Assembly (NCBI RefSeq): GCF_030247195.1
Contig: NC_080671.1
Location: 63,633,089 to 63,697,088, forward strand
DNA length: 64,000 nucleotides
Source of the DNA: Topomyia yanbarensis
Taxonomy: Eukaryota; Arthropoda; Insecta; Diptera; Culicidae
Direction: 5' to 3'
Below, piece after piece: positions 11,474-23,298 of this stretch (positions are counted from its first letter, which is position 1; every line of letters starts with the position of its first letter). The translations under genes and the position numbers were made by a program. The notes beneath the pieces were generated by a model. The model was not told where the DNA came from. It worked only from the letters and a program-made list of their open reading frames with translations, and searched no databases.

Positions 11474-11814
11474 GGCGGTGGTTGGGATAAGATGCGTATG
11501 GAATTGTTTCTGTGAAATGTTTGACATATATCTCGATTGTTATCAATTCTTATTAATATTGAGCCTGTAAATTGGCCATATATTCGATACGCAAAAACAT
11601 TATTCCGTAGTAATTATGATGCATGAATTGTAAAAAAAAACAAAGTCTTCATAACCATGTTAGCGTTCCTTCCGAAGTGCTATGAAAATTAGAAATCATC
11701 CGTGATAATTATTTCCGATGAGATATGTTCTCTCTTGTGATCATAACTAGCAACAAATCACAACAGATTGCTTTTTTCAGAAAAACTAATGCGTAGAAAA
11801 AAATTCTTCGTTCC

Positions 11815-11862
11815 AATTATATTCACCTTGATGGATAAATGTCCATCAAGGTGGATATAATT
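11815..11862. repeat. Short hairpin, 21-bp arms
   Basis: Arms 11,815-11,835 and 11,842-11,862 are complementary with a single mismatch around a 6-nt loop. It lies in the presumed first intron of UGT copy A. It is probably a tiny fold-back remnant; the loop is too short for a typical pre-miRNA. Confidence 0.75.
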
Positions 11863-12952
11863 AGACTTTGTTATTATGAGAAACTCTCTTTCATGATGAT
11901 TTAGCATAGATGTGTTTTGGGTGTGAGGGTGATTGAACTCGATGGATTGGAGGAATCATTGTTTGAGGTAATTGTTAAATAATAGATTTGCTTAATCTAA
12001 AGAAGTAGTATTTTTAACCTTTGCAAACTTGAATTAAAGAGCAACTAATAACAGTTGACAATGGAGTTTTCGACATTTTGGAACACATGGGGCTTCAAAC
12101 GAACTGAAACGATTAGATTATTAAATATTTACTAATTAAAAAGGCATGCTAATGGCAATTAAATACATCCGTGATTCAATAATACTTATATTTATACATG
12201 ATCTTGAACACTATCACGGATGCAGGATGTTATTAAAAAATAATTCATTAATTGTATTTAAAAAAAAATCAAGCACACATTGGATGACATGGACCTTCAT
12301 TTTATTTGATAGATATGTCGGAAAATAAAACAAAGATTCAGTGTATCTTCCAATGTGTAGTTAAACTTTTTAATATAAATCCAGACGTGCAGGGACGATT
12401 TGCGTATAGAAGAGCCATTCTTCCGAATGTTCAATATTATCTGGCCAAAATTGTATCGCATTCTTTCAGCACGGAAAACTTTTCAAATTAAATTAATTTG
12501 AAACAATGGCTACCTTGGTGTGCAAAATATATCGTACCTCATTCTATGTTCTCTTAATAAGTTCCAAATAGACTCCGTTTTTTTCATGTCACCTTTTGGA
12601 TGTTACCTCAGAGATGACTGGATCGATTAGCATTAACTTAGTCTGAAATTTTAGGTACATCCTTCCCATCGAGTACAATTGATATATTTTCTGATCGGAT
12701 TTGCGGTTCTGGAGCTACGTGTTGAAGAGTGCGATCACACTTGATATATTCTACTATGTTTGTGTGTATACAAAACACCATTGTTTGGCGATATTCCTTT
12801 TTAATCAACTGATCATAGTAGGCTATAAACAGTCTAACTTTTAAGCTGAAAGAGATAGCGCATGACCCTTTTCGAGAAAGTTATAGAAGAGAGCATTTTC
12901 ATTAATTTTTGATGAAGATATTTTTTCGCGTTATTTTATAGTTATCGATTTA
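11863..12952. other. Presumed intron or intergenic sequence
   Basis: AT-rich, with no coding exon. I looked specifically for a UGT exon 2 starting with an acceptor plus His-Pro and the THGG/TQGG signature and saw none. Confidence 0.5.
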
Positions 12953-13058
12953 TACACGGAAAAAACCCGTTCATAAATTCATGAACAAAAGGTCACGATT
13001 TCGGGAACTACAGATTCACGAAAACCGTGACCAAGTTCCTAAAATTATGAATAATAAA

Positions 13059-13088
13059 CCTCGTAATCATGGAACTATTTGTTTTTTT
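13059..13088 (+). repeat. 30-bp direct repeat, left copy (target duplication)
   Basis: The identical 30 bp recur at 14,231-14,260. The sequence beyond 14,260 continues block A. The copies therefore bracket an insertion. Confidence 0.75.
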
Positions 13089-14230
13089 CTATTCTATTCT
13101 ATTCTAACCCTTACACAGCCAGTATTGAAAAGCATCCTGGAAAACACTGCAGTTATTCTGTAGTGTTTGTCTTGTCAATATTAATATTTGAAGCATATTT
13201 TCATATGTCGCAAATATTAAAACGGCCAGGCCTACTGTGCAGAATTGGGATTGAAGATGTTTCAAAATTGGACGAAAATTAAATTATTCATTTAATGAAT
13301 AAGTTAATTAACAAATTGTTTTGAATCGAGGACAACCGTACCAACCGTTCCATTTTAAAGGGGATATAATAAATCGTTGGGAGTGACTTGGCTAAGAAGG
13401 TTAATGTCACTCCTTTGGTCCTTTAGGATGGTACAAAGGTATTTACACCTTGCCCTGGCTCATTAAACCTAGGTTAAAGCGCCTTTACTCGCTCTTAATT
13501 TGCGGCCGAGAAATCCGGATGTTTTTCCGAACTATTCTGGCTGCTTCTGAAAACTGGAAAATTTGACCAGCGACAATCGTATTTTCTCTTATTCTAAGGA
13601 AGGGCATCACGTCGGAGGTAGTACGCATAATTCGTACAATGATGCACTATAATGCGCACGACCTTCGACATGAGGGATTAGCACTAAACAAGCGAAAAAA
13701 CGACCGTCGCCGGTCGGACCCTCCAGCCCTCAAATGCACCAATAATACTGTCGAACGAACCAACTAATTTCAGAAATAATCTTTTAGAAAATGGCAAATA
13801 AATCTGACTCACGTGTAATAAGATCATCCAGAATGCTGTCACCTGTATCTCTCGTGATGGTGGCAGTTGTAGTTGATGTTTCGAGCCCTTATCGAGCCAA
13901 CCATCGCTTCAAACATTTTTTGAATGTTGAACACTTCGGAGTGAACGTATTTGTCGGGTTCAATGACACCTGCAGCCAGGAGGTCACCGGAATGAATCAG
14001 TTCTGGGTTTTCCAGTGTGGAGGGAATTTCCTGAGGTTGGGCCGCTTGCGGGTGGATACCTGTGGTCGTATCTCCTCGAATTCAGCCCGCTTGGGGCACG
14101 AACTTCTAAATGCAAAATTGTTCTCTTCATGAGCTGAGTTGTTGAAGAGCAGCGAAAGGAAAACTTTATTTCCTCAAAAACGTGTCAGGAGCAAAAAAAA
14201 CCTTCGTCGTCAGAGATTGCTGCGATCGAT
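13089..14230 (-). mobile_element. 1.14-kb retroposon-like insertion, class unknown
   Basis: The insertion is flanked by identical 30-bp direct repeats. Its left edge is (CTATT)n, which on the minus strand is an (AATAG)n tail, suggesting a non-LTR-type insertion in minus orientation truncated at its 5' end (14,230). The interior has broken coding-like stretches on the minus strand (for example about 14,130-13,800) but no family I can name. The 113-codon plus-strand frame at 13,791-14,132 is antisense to those and not credible. Confidence 0.5.
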
Positions 14231-14260
14231 CCTCGTAATCATGGAACTATTTGTTTTTTT
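14231..14260 (+). repeat. 30-bp direct repeat, right copy
   Basis: Identical to 13,059-13,088. Confidence 0.75.
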
Positions 14261-14391
14261 CAAAAAACTAGCTCGCCTCTAATATATATACATGGCGTTA
14301 CATTCGAATGTTTAGTAAAGTTACTGTGATTGTTCTCTGGACATGTTTAATGGGAATTATGTTTATTCAGGATATTAGTCGCGATTTTCTT

Positions 14392-14542
14392 TTTTTTTTT
14401 TTTTTATTTAGATTATAGAGGTTTTAACCTTAAGGTCATTCGCCTCTTCGGGTTAGAAAAATCCCTTTTGAAAAATTTCTAACCCTATGTGCGGGATTGG
14501 GACTCGAACCCAGGTGCGCTGCGTACAAGGCAATCGATTTAT
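14392..14542 (-). mobile_element. tRNA-derived SINE, 5'-truncated
   Basis: On the minus strand the element begins with a tRNA-like segment containing a perfect B box GGTTCGAGTCC (14,510-14,500). A unique body with AATGACCTTAAGGTTAAAAC follows, then an A-tail (seen as the T-run after 14,391). Perfect 11-bp target duplications GCGATTTTCTT lie at 14,381-14,391 and 14,543-14,553. The A box is missing or decayed. Layout and tail resemble Feilai-type mosquito SINEs; the family name is inference. Confidence 0.8.
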
Positions 14543-15159
14543 GCGATTTTCTTATTTTCCATTCACGCTATCGTGATTTTTAGTCATGAGAAGAGTGAAC
14601 GTAAATTCCAGGATTTTAGTCACGATTTTCGTAATTTCTATTTATGCTATCGTGTAATTTAACTCTAGAGCATTCATTATGTTTGTGTTCATGACTTCAG
14701 CAGTTTCATCATGGTATTCGTAAATTCTCTTCACCTTATCGTGATCTGTTATTTTTTGGTTATTGTCGGTTCTATTACTTGGAGTAACGTGACAATATGA
14801 TCATAAAAGTGTGACTGATTCGCGGTATCTTGGTCTGTAAAATTGATCGCGAACACGATTTTGGTTGCTCAGCGCAGCTTCCGTTTTCTGTCCAGACACC
14901 ACACTGAACCTTCTCAAATGAATAACAATGTTCGAGGTCCTAATAGTTTTATTATATCTACTACTCGTATTTATTACCAGTCCGTAGCAGCTGAACATTT
15001 CATGAACAAGTGAATGGAACAAAAATGATGCCACAAATAAAACTCCAAATTTTGTGAAATGGTTCACGTGAAAATTTCAATACCGTGGGACATGAAATTG
15101 AAAATGATTATGGATATCTTCTAAATGCCACCAGCACGCAAAATAGGTCGTAAATCGTG

Positions 15160-15610
15160 TACTAAGAATCATGAACCAGTTCACGAATAAATGAGTAATA
15201 TTTTATGATTTCGTGAACTATTTTACGAACAAAAATTGTAAGTTGTGACTATTATACTAGGATTCATGAACAAGCTCACGAATATGTGATTATTTTATAA
15301 TTTTTGTGATTTATTTCACGGGCACGTATGGCCAGTCATGGCTCGAACTAGGAATCATGAATCACTTCATCAATACATGAACACTATTTCATGATTATGT
15401 GAACTATTTTACCGAGCACGAATTGTCAGTCGTGACTATTGTACCATTGTACATGAACCAGTTCACCAATACATGAAAAATATTTGATGATTTTGTTAAC
15501 TATTTCACTAGAGCGGATATTGGATCGTGACTAATATATTAGGAATCATGAACTAGCTCACGAATATTGAATGGATAAAGTACCAAGTTTTGTGAAATAG
15601 TTCACGAGAT
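15160..15610. repeat. Degenerate tandem repeat, about 95-bp unit, five copies
   Basis: Successive units start near 15,160, 15,256, 15,346, 15,442 and 15,535. Each opens with (A)CTAGGAATCATGAAC-like sequence and contains a GTGAACTATTT-like block. It is part of block A. Confidence 0.7.
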
Positions 15611-15820
15611 AATATCCAGAATAATTTGATTTTGTGAATTAACGTTCCTATATCTATGAATAACATTATGAGTCAACCTTTGGTTTTATGAATAATGTTC
15701 ATTAAGTTGTGAACTACATCACGTACAGAAAATCGGAAACCGTGACTGAAGTAAACAAAACAAAAACAAATATTTCCATTAATAACAGCGCTATGCGTGT
15801 GTTACTCAAGGGAAATTGAA

Positions 15821-16603
15821 CATAATTCGTTGCTGTTGTGCTATCTTATGACAAGCGCCATTTAGCACATTTCGAGAAAAACGATTTTTAAAGTTTGAGA
15901 TTGAATATCTTGAAACTTATAAATGGTATAAACAATCCAAAGAATACAATTGATGCTTCTATCTATTCTATATTAATCTCTCAAATATTACGAAGATCGG
16001 TTAACTATGTTGCGAGTTTTTACTATGAATGTAAACAAAAGTCGCACTAACACGTGTCATAGGCGTGTATTGATGACAAAATTTGTATGACGTGTCATAA
16101 TCGTGCATGGAAAATTTTCCATAGAAAAAAATCATCAATTTTTAACTTTTATTCATATCTTTGCGTTCATATAGTCTATAAACAATCGGTGAAACGCATT
16201 TTGAAGGAAATGAGCCAGGGAATGTAGAAAAATTGCTATTTTTGGTTACAGTGTTGCCAAATATCCTTTATTTCTAGTTTAAAACTAAAACTGTGGCTTT
16301 CTCACAACTCTTGTAATTTTCTTTTGAAAATGTTTATGCCATTGTGTTCCCCAGACATTTTCACACATAAAAACATCTAAAACTTCAATATAATTTGTAC
16401 AAATCCCTAGATATAGTGATTTGAAGCATAAAATTCACAATTTCTCATCATGTTTCTTGCTATATCTTAGTAACCAAGTAGAACTTAAAAACTATGAAAA
16501 CGCCACTTTGTAGAGATTTTTCAAACAAGTAATGTGACACATCTAACTCAGTTTACCCCAAAATGGCGTTTGTCATAAGATAGCACAACAGCGACGAATT
16601 ATG
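15821..16603. mobile_element. 783-bp MITE with TIRs of about 43 bp
   Basis: The left terminus 15,821-15,863 (core TGTTGTGCTATCTTATGACA) is matched inverted at 16,560-16,603 with two mismatches. The interior is AT-rich without a transposase. The ends overlap a palindromic AATT motif, so the target duplication cannot be fixed. Confidence 0.75.
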
Positions 16604-17445
16604 AAACACAAGATTTTTGTTCATGGTCCTGTTTTCGTAATGTAATAACGCGATTATTCCAAAATTCATCGTGCGGTATTCACGATTTTAGAAACAATTT
16701 TTTGTCCCTATGGACGTTTTTATAGAAAATTTCTTAAATTCAATTTTTTGCGCCTAACATTTTTGTTTTTGATTAAATGAAATAAATGTTCTGAAACATT
16801 TATTACTATGACAAAATACACAACTTTACCGCAAAGATCAAATCGCTGTGACTGGTTTGAAAAGTGTTGTGACACGCAGTCTTCCCAAAGGAACATCGTA
16901 TACAATGTTTGCTCTGGTTCTGTGCTCATATTACACCCACACTTTGTGTACGAACTTAAACACGCTATTTCGCATCAAAACAAGTGCACATGTTCGCCGG
17001 CACAACCGAACCCCATGTACGTACACGGTGTGCGTTTACCTATGGCACCAGTTGTATCTTTCTCACTCTCATCATCACAAGCGTTAACTCTTTTTGCTTT
17101 GTGCGAATCGTTCTCGTGTACGTACACGAATGTTTGAACTAGAGTTTGCACATCGTTCGCTTGGGTTTGATGTTCGAGGAGAACATGTACATCGAGACAA
17201 AACATGTTTGAGGTTGAACGCGTGCACGAAATTTTGTACACAGGTACAGACTTGTCGATGTTCATGGGAAGTCTGGTGACATACATTTTATTTATTTTCC
17301 CCTTTTTTAAATGTTTTATTTCTCAATGTAATTGCACGTCTACCGAAAAGTTGACACTGATGCTGAATAATTCTCTAGCATGTGATGTACAATTTTATCT
17401 CGGTACGATTAAAATGAAATGAAAAGAATAAAATATATAAAGGGA
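16604..17445. other. Unassigned; degenerate internal repeats at 16,980-17,260
   Basis: Short similar segments rich in GTTTGA, GAACATGTAC and GTGCACG recur between 16,980 and 17,260, including two TGTACGTACA palindromes. No gene supported. Confidence 0.35.
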
Positions 17446-20400
17446 ACAAAATGAAAAAATGAACAAAATGAACAAAATGAACAAAAGGAACAAAATGAAC
17501 AAAATGAACAAAATGAACAAAATGAACAAAATGAACAAAATGAACAAAATGAACAAAATGAACAAAATGAACAAAATGAACAAAATGAACAAAATGAACA
17601 AAATGAACAAAATGAACAAAATGAACAAAATGAACAAAATGAACAAAATGAACACGATTAACAAAATTAACAAAATTAACAAAATTAACAATATTAACAA
17701 AATTAACAAAATTAACAAAATTAACAAAATTAACAAAATTAACAAAATTAACAAAATTAACAAAATTAACAAAATTAACAAAATTAACAAAATTAACAAA
17801 ATTAACAAAATGAACGAAATGAACGAAATGAACAAAATGAACGGAATGAACGAAATTAACGAAATTAACGAGATGGACGAAATGAACGAAATGAACGAAA
17901 TGAACGAAATGAACGAAATGAACGAAATGAACGAAATGAACGAAATGAACGAAATGAACAAAATGAACAAAATGAACGGAATGAACGAAATTAACGAAAT
18001 GGACGATATGAACGAAATGAACGAAATGAACGAAATGAACGAAATGAACGAAATGAACGAAATGAACGAAATGAACGAAATGAACGAAATGAACGAAATG
18101 AACGAAATGAACGAAATGAACGAAATGAACGAAATGAACGAAATGAACGAAATGAACGAAATGAACGAAATGAACGAAATGAACGAAATGAACGAAATGA
18201 ACGAAATGAACGAAATGAACGAAATGAACGAAATGAACGAAATGAACGAAATGAACGAAATGAACGAAATGAACGAAATGAACGAAATGAACGAAATGAA
18301 CGAAATGAACGAAATGAACGAAATGAACGAAATGAACGAAATGAACGAAATGAACGAAATGAACGAAATGAACGAAATGAACGAAATGAACGAAATGAAC
18401 GAAATGAACGAAATGAACGAAATGAACGAAATGAACGAAATGAACGAAATGAACGAAATGAACGAAATGAACGAAATGAACGAAATGAACGAAATGAACG
18501 AAATGAACGAAATGAACGAAATGAACGAAATGAACGAAATGAACGAAATGAACGAAATGAACGAAATGAACGAAATGAACGAAATGAACGAAATGAACGA
18601 AATGAACGAAATGAACGAAATGAACGAAATGAACGAAATGAACGAAATGAACGAAATGAACGAAATGAACGAAATGAACGAAATGAACGAAATGAACGAA
18701 ATGAACGAAATGAACGAAATGAACGAAATGAACGAAATGAACGAAATGAACGAAATGAACGAAATGAACGAAATGAACGAAATGAACGAAATGAACGAAA
18801 TGAACGAAATGAACGAAATGAACGAAATGAACGAAATGAACGAAATGAACGAAATGAACGAAATGAACGAAATGAACGAAATGAACGAAATGAACGAAAT
18901 GAACGAAATGAACGAAATGAACGAAATGAACGAAATGAACGAAATGAACGAAATGAACGAAATGAACGAAATGAACGAAATGAACGAAATGAACGAAATG
19001 AACGAAATGAACGAAATGAACGAAATGAACGAAATGAACGAAATGAACGAAATGAACGAAATGAACGAAATGAACGAAATGAACGAAATGAACGAAATGA
19101 ACGAAATGAACGAAATGAACGAAATGAACGAAATGAACGAAATGAACGAAATGAACGAAATGAACGAAATGAACGAAATGAACGAAATGAACGAAATGAA
19201 CGAAATGAACGAAATGAACGAAATGAACGAAATGAACGAAATGAACGAAATGAACGAAATGAACGAAATGAACGAAATGAACGAAATGAACGAAATGAAC
19301 GAAATGAACGAAATGAACGAAATGAACGAAATGAACGAAATGAACGAAATGAACGAAATGAACGAAATGAACGAAATGAACGAAATGAACGAAATGAACG
19401 AAATGAACGAAATGAACGAAATGAACGAAATGAACGAAATGAACGAAATGAACGAAATGAACGAAATGAACGAAATGAACGAAATGAACGAAATGAACGA
19501 AATGAACGAAATGAACGAAATGAACGAAATGAACGAAATGAACGAAATGAACGAAATGAACGAAATGAACGAAATGAACGAAATGAACGAAATGAACGAA
19601 ATGAACGAAATGAACGAAATGAACGAAATGAACGAAATGAACGAAATGAACGAAATGAACGAAATGAACGAAATGAACGAAATGAACGAAATGAACGAAA
19701 TGAACGAAATGAACGAAATGAACGAAATGAACGAAATGAACGAAATGAACGAAATGAACGAAATGAACGAAATGAACGAAATGAACGAAATGAACGAAAT
19801 GAACGAAATGAACGAAATGAACGAAATGAACGAAATGAACGAAATGAACGAAATGAACGAAATGAACGAAATGAACGAAATGAACGAAATGAACGAAATG
19901 AACGAAATGAACGAAATGAACGAAATGAACGAAATGAACGAAATGAACGAAATGAACGAAATGAACGAAATGAACGAAATGAACGAAATGAACGAAATGA
20001 ACGAAATGAACGAAATGAACGAAATGAACGAAATGAACGAAATGAACGAAATGAACGAAATGAACGAAATGAACGAAATGAACGAAATGAACGAAATGAA
20101 CGAAATGAACGAAATGAACGAAATGAACGAAATGAACGAAATGAACGAAATGAACGAAATGAACGAAATGAACGAAATGAACGAAATGAACGAAATGAAC
20201 GAAATGAACGAAATGAACGAAATGAACGAAATGAACGAAATGAACGAAATGAACGAAATGAACGAAATGAACGAAATGAACGAAATGAACGAAATGAACG
20301 AAATGAACGAAATGAACGAAATGAACGAAATGAACGAAATGAACGAAATGAACGAAATGAACGAAATGAACGAAATGAACGAAATGAACGAAATGAACGA

Positions 20401-23230
20401 AATGAACGAAATGAACGAAATGAACGAAATGAACGAAATGAACGAAATGAACGAAATGAACGAAATGAACGAAATGAACGAAATGAACGAAATGAACGAA
20501 ATGAACGAAATGAACGAAATGAACGAAATGAACGAAATGAACGAAATGAACGAAATGAACGAAATGAACGAAATGAACGAAATGAACGAAATGAACGAAA
20601 TGAACGAAATGAACGAAATGAACGAAATGAACGAAATGAACGAAATGAACGAAATGAACGAAATGAACGAAATGAACGAAATGAACGAAATGAACGAAAT
20701 GAACGAAATGAACGAAATGAACGAAATGAACGAAATGAACGAAATGAACGAAATGAACGAAATGAACGAAATGAACGAAATGAACGAAATGAACGAAATG
20801 AACGAAATGAACGAAATGAACGAAATGAACGAAATGAACGAAATGAACGAAATGAACGAAATGAACGAAATGAACGAAATGAACGAAATGAACGAAATGA
20901 ACGAAATGAACGAAATGAACGAAATGAACGAAATGAACGAAATGAACGAAATGAACGAAATGAACGAAATGAACGAAATGAACGAAATGAACGAAATGAA
21001 CGAAATGAACGAAATGAACGAAATGAACGAAATGAACGAAATGAACGAAATGAACGAAATGAACGAAATGAACGAAATGAACGAAATGAACGAAATGAAC
21101 GAAATGAACGAAATGAACGAAATGAACGAAATGAACGAAATGAACGAAATGAACGAAATGAACGAAATGAACGAAATGAACGAAATGAACGAAATGAACG
21201 AAATGAACGAAATGAACGAAATGAACGAAATGAACGAAATGAACGAAATGAACGAAATGAACGAAATGAACGAAATGAACGAAATGAACGAAATGAACGA
21301 AATGAACGAAATGAACGAAATGAACGAAATGAACGAAATGAACGAAATGAACGAAATGAACGAAATGAACGAAATGAACGAAATGAACGAAATGAACGAA
21401 ATGAACGAAATGAACGAAATGAACGAAATGAACGAAATGAACGAAATGAACGAAATGAACGAAATGAACGAAATGAACGAAATGAACGAAATGAACGAAA
21501 TGAACGAAATGAACGAAATGAACGAAATGAACGAAATGAACGAAATGAACGAAATGAACGAAATGAACGAAATGAACGAAATGAACGAAATGAACGAAAT
21601 GAACGAAATGAACGAAATGAACGAAATGAACGAAATGAACGAAATGAACGAAATGAACGAAATGAACGAAATGAACGAAATGAACGAAATGAACGAAATG
21701 AACGAAATGAACGAAATGAACGAAATGAACGAAATGAACGAAATGAACGAAATGAACGAAATGAACGAAATGAACGAAATGAACGAAATGAACGAAATGA
21801 ACGAAATGAACGAAATGAACGAAATGAACGAAATGAACGAAATGAACGAAATGAACGAAATGAACGAAATGAACGAAATGAACGAAATGAACGAAATGAA
21901 CGAAATGAACGAAATGAACGAAATGAACGAAATGAACGAAATGAACGAAATGAACGAAATGAACGAAATGAACGAAATGAACGAAATGAATGAAATGAAT
22001 GAAATGAATGAAATGAACGAAATGAACGAAATGAACGAAATGAACGAAATGAACGAAATGAACGAAATGAACGAAATGAACGAAATGAACGAAATGAACG
22101 AAATGAATGAAATGAACGAAATGAACGAAATGAACGAAATGAACGATATGAACGAAATGAACGAAATGAACGATATGAACGAAATGAACGAAATGAACGA
22201 AATGAACGAAATGAACGAAATGAACGAAATGAACGAAATGAACGAAATTAACGAAATTAACGAAATTAACGAAATTAACGAAATTAACGAAATTAACGAA
22301 ATTAACGAAATTAGCAAAATTAACAAAATTAACTAAATTAACAAAATAAACAAAATAAACAAAATAACGAAATTAACGAAATTAACGAAATTAACGAAAT
22401 TAACGAAATTAACGAAATTAACGAAATTAACGAAATTAACGAAATTAACGAAATTAACGAAATTAACGAAATTAACGAAATTAACGAAATTAACGAAATT
22501 AACGAAATTAACGAAATTAACGAAATTAACGAAATTAACGAAATTAACGAAATTAACGAAATTAACGAAATTAACGAAATTAACGAAATTAACGAAATTA
22601 ACGAAATTAACGAAATTAACGAAATTAACGAAATTAACGAAATTAACGAAATTAACGAAATTAACGAAATTAACGAAATTAACGAAATTAACGAAATTAA
22701 CGAAATTAACAAAATTAACAAAATTAACGAAATTAACGAAATTAACGAAATTAACGAAATTAACGAAATTAACGAAATTAACGAAATTAACGAAATTAAC
22801 GAAATTAACGAAATTAACGAAATTAACGAAATTAACGAAATTAACGAAATTAACGAAATTAACGAAATTAACGAAATTAACGAAATTAACGAAATTAACG
22901 AAATTAACGAAATTAACTAAATTAACGAAATTAACGAAATTAACGAAATTAACGAAATTAACGAAATTAACGAAATTAACGAAATTAACGAAATTAACGA
23001 AATTAACGAAATTAACGAAATTAACGAAATTAACGAAATAAACGAAATTAGCGAAATTAACAAAATTAACAAAATTAACAAAATTAACAAAATTAACAAA
23101 ATTAACAAAATTAACAAAATTAACAAAATTAACAAAATTAACAAAATTAACAAAATTAACAAAATAACAAAATTAACAAAATAAACATAATGAACAATAT
23201 GAACAAAATGAATTAAATAAACAAAATTTA
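17446..23230. repeat. 5.8-kb tandem array of 9-bp units (GAAATGAAC family)
   Basis: Roughly 640 contiguous 9-bp units in blocks: AAAATGAAC (about 17,446-17,655), AAAATTAAC (17,656-17,808), GAAATGAAC (17,809-22,245), GAAATTAAC (22,246-22,311), AAAATTAAC and 8-9-bp variants (22,312-22,365), GAAATTAAC (22,366-23,035), AAAATTAAC (23,050-23,165), then decay. The central GAAATGAAC block is almost invariant for over 4 kb. Because 9 is a multiple of 3, stop-free frames of more than 1,600 codons exist on both strands (MNE repeats forward, ISF repeats reverse). These are arithmetic artefacts with no flanking coding sequence. The plus strand is 7/9 purine. Confidence 0.97.
17809..22245. repeat. Homogeneous GAAATGAAC core of the array
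   Basis: Nearly perfect copies from 18,009 to about 21,985. Islands of variants occur only near the ends: two copies of a rare-variant module near 17,841 and 17,976, three GAATGAA variants at 21,990-22,015, and two GATATG variants near 22,147 and 22,174. Confidence 0.95.
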
Positions 23231-23290
23231 CAAAAAAAATTTAAAAACTATTTCAGCATGCACTCAAACATTCCATTAGAACAGTGAAAA

Positions 23291-23298
23291 CTTAAAAG
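23291..23298 (+). repeat. 8-bp target duplication of the hAT-type element, left
   Basis: CTTAAAAG, repeated exactly at 26,792-26,799. It fits the hAT preference nTnnnnAn. Confidence 0.9.

Larger units (their letters stand above)
12953..15735. repeat. Composite repeat block A (CATGAAC/CACGAAT-rich), interrupted twice
   Basis: The block begins ACACGGAAAAAACCCGTTC (12,955) and is built of degenerate units containing CATGAAC...TTCACGAAT...GTGAACTATTT. It is interrupted by a 1.14-kb insertion (13,089-14,230) and a SINE (14,392-14,542). Its parts are homologous to the interior of the hAT-type element at about 25,580-26,690, for example the common string ATTATGAGTCAAC near 15,665 and 26,650. Its element class is unknown. 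Confidence 0.6.

Noticed and set aside
11815..11862. Possible pre-miRNA hairpin
   Set aside because: A 6-nt loop and 21-bp arms are too short for a Drosha-processed precursor. Better seen as a mini fold-back.
14500..14542. tRNA gene on the minus strand
   Set aside because: Only the T-arm/B-box half is tRNA-like. A unique body, A-tail and 11-bp target duplication show it is a SINE.
17395..22336. Stop-free frames of more than 1,600 codons on both strands (MNE- and ISF-repeat proteins)
   Set aside because: They follow from a 9-bp unit without stops in those phases. ATG occurs every third codon, both strands are open, there is no flanking coding sequence, and frames break where unit length slips.
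22338..23162. Minus-strand Leu/Ile/Ser repeat frames
   Set aside because: Same array artefact in the GAAATTAAC and AAAATTAAC blocks.
17446..23230. CRISPR-like array
   Set aside because: Uniform 9-bp units without spacers; simple satellite.
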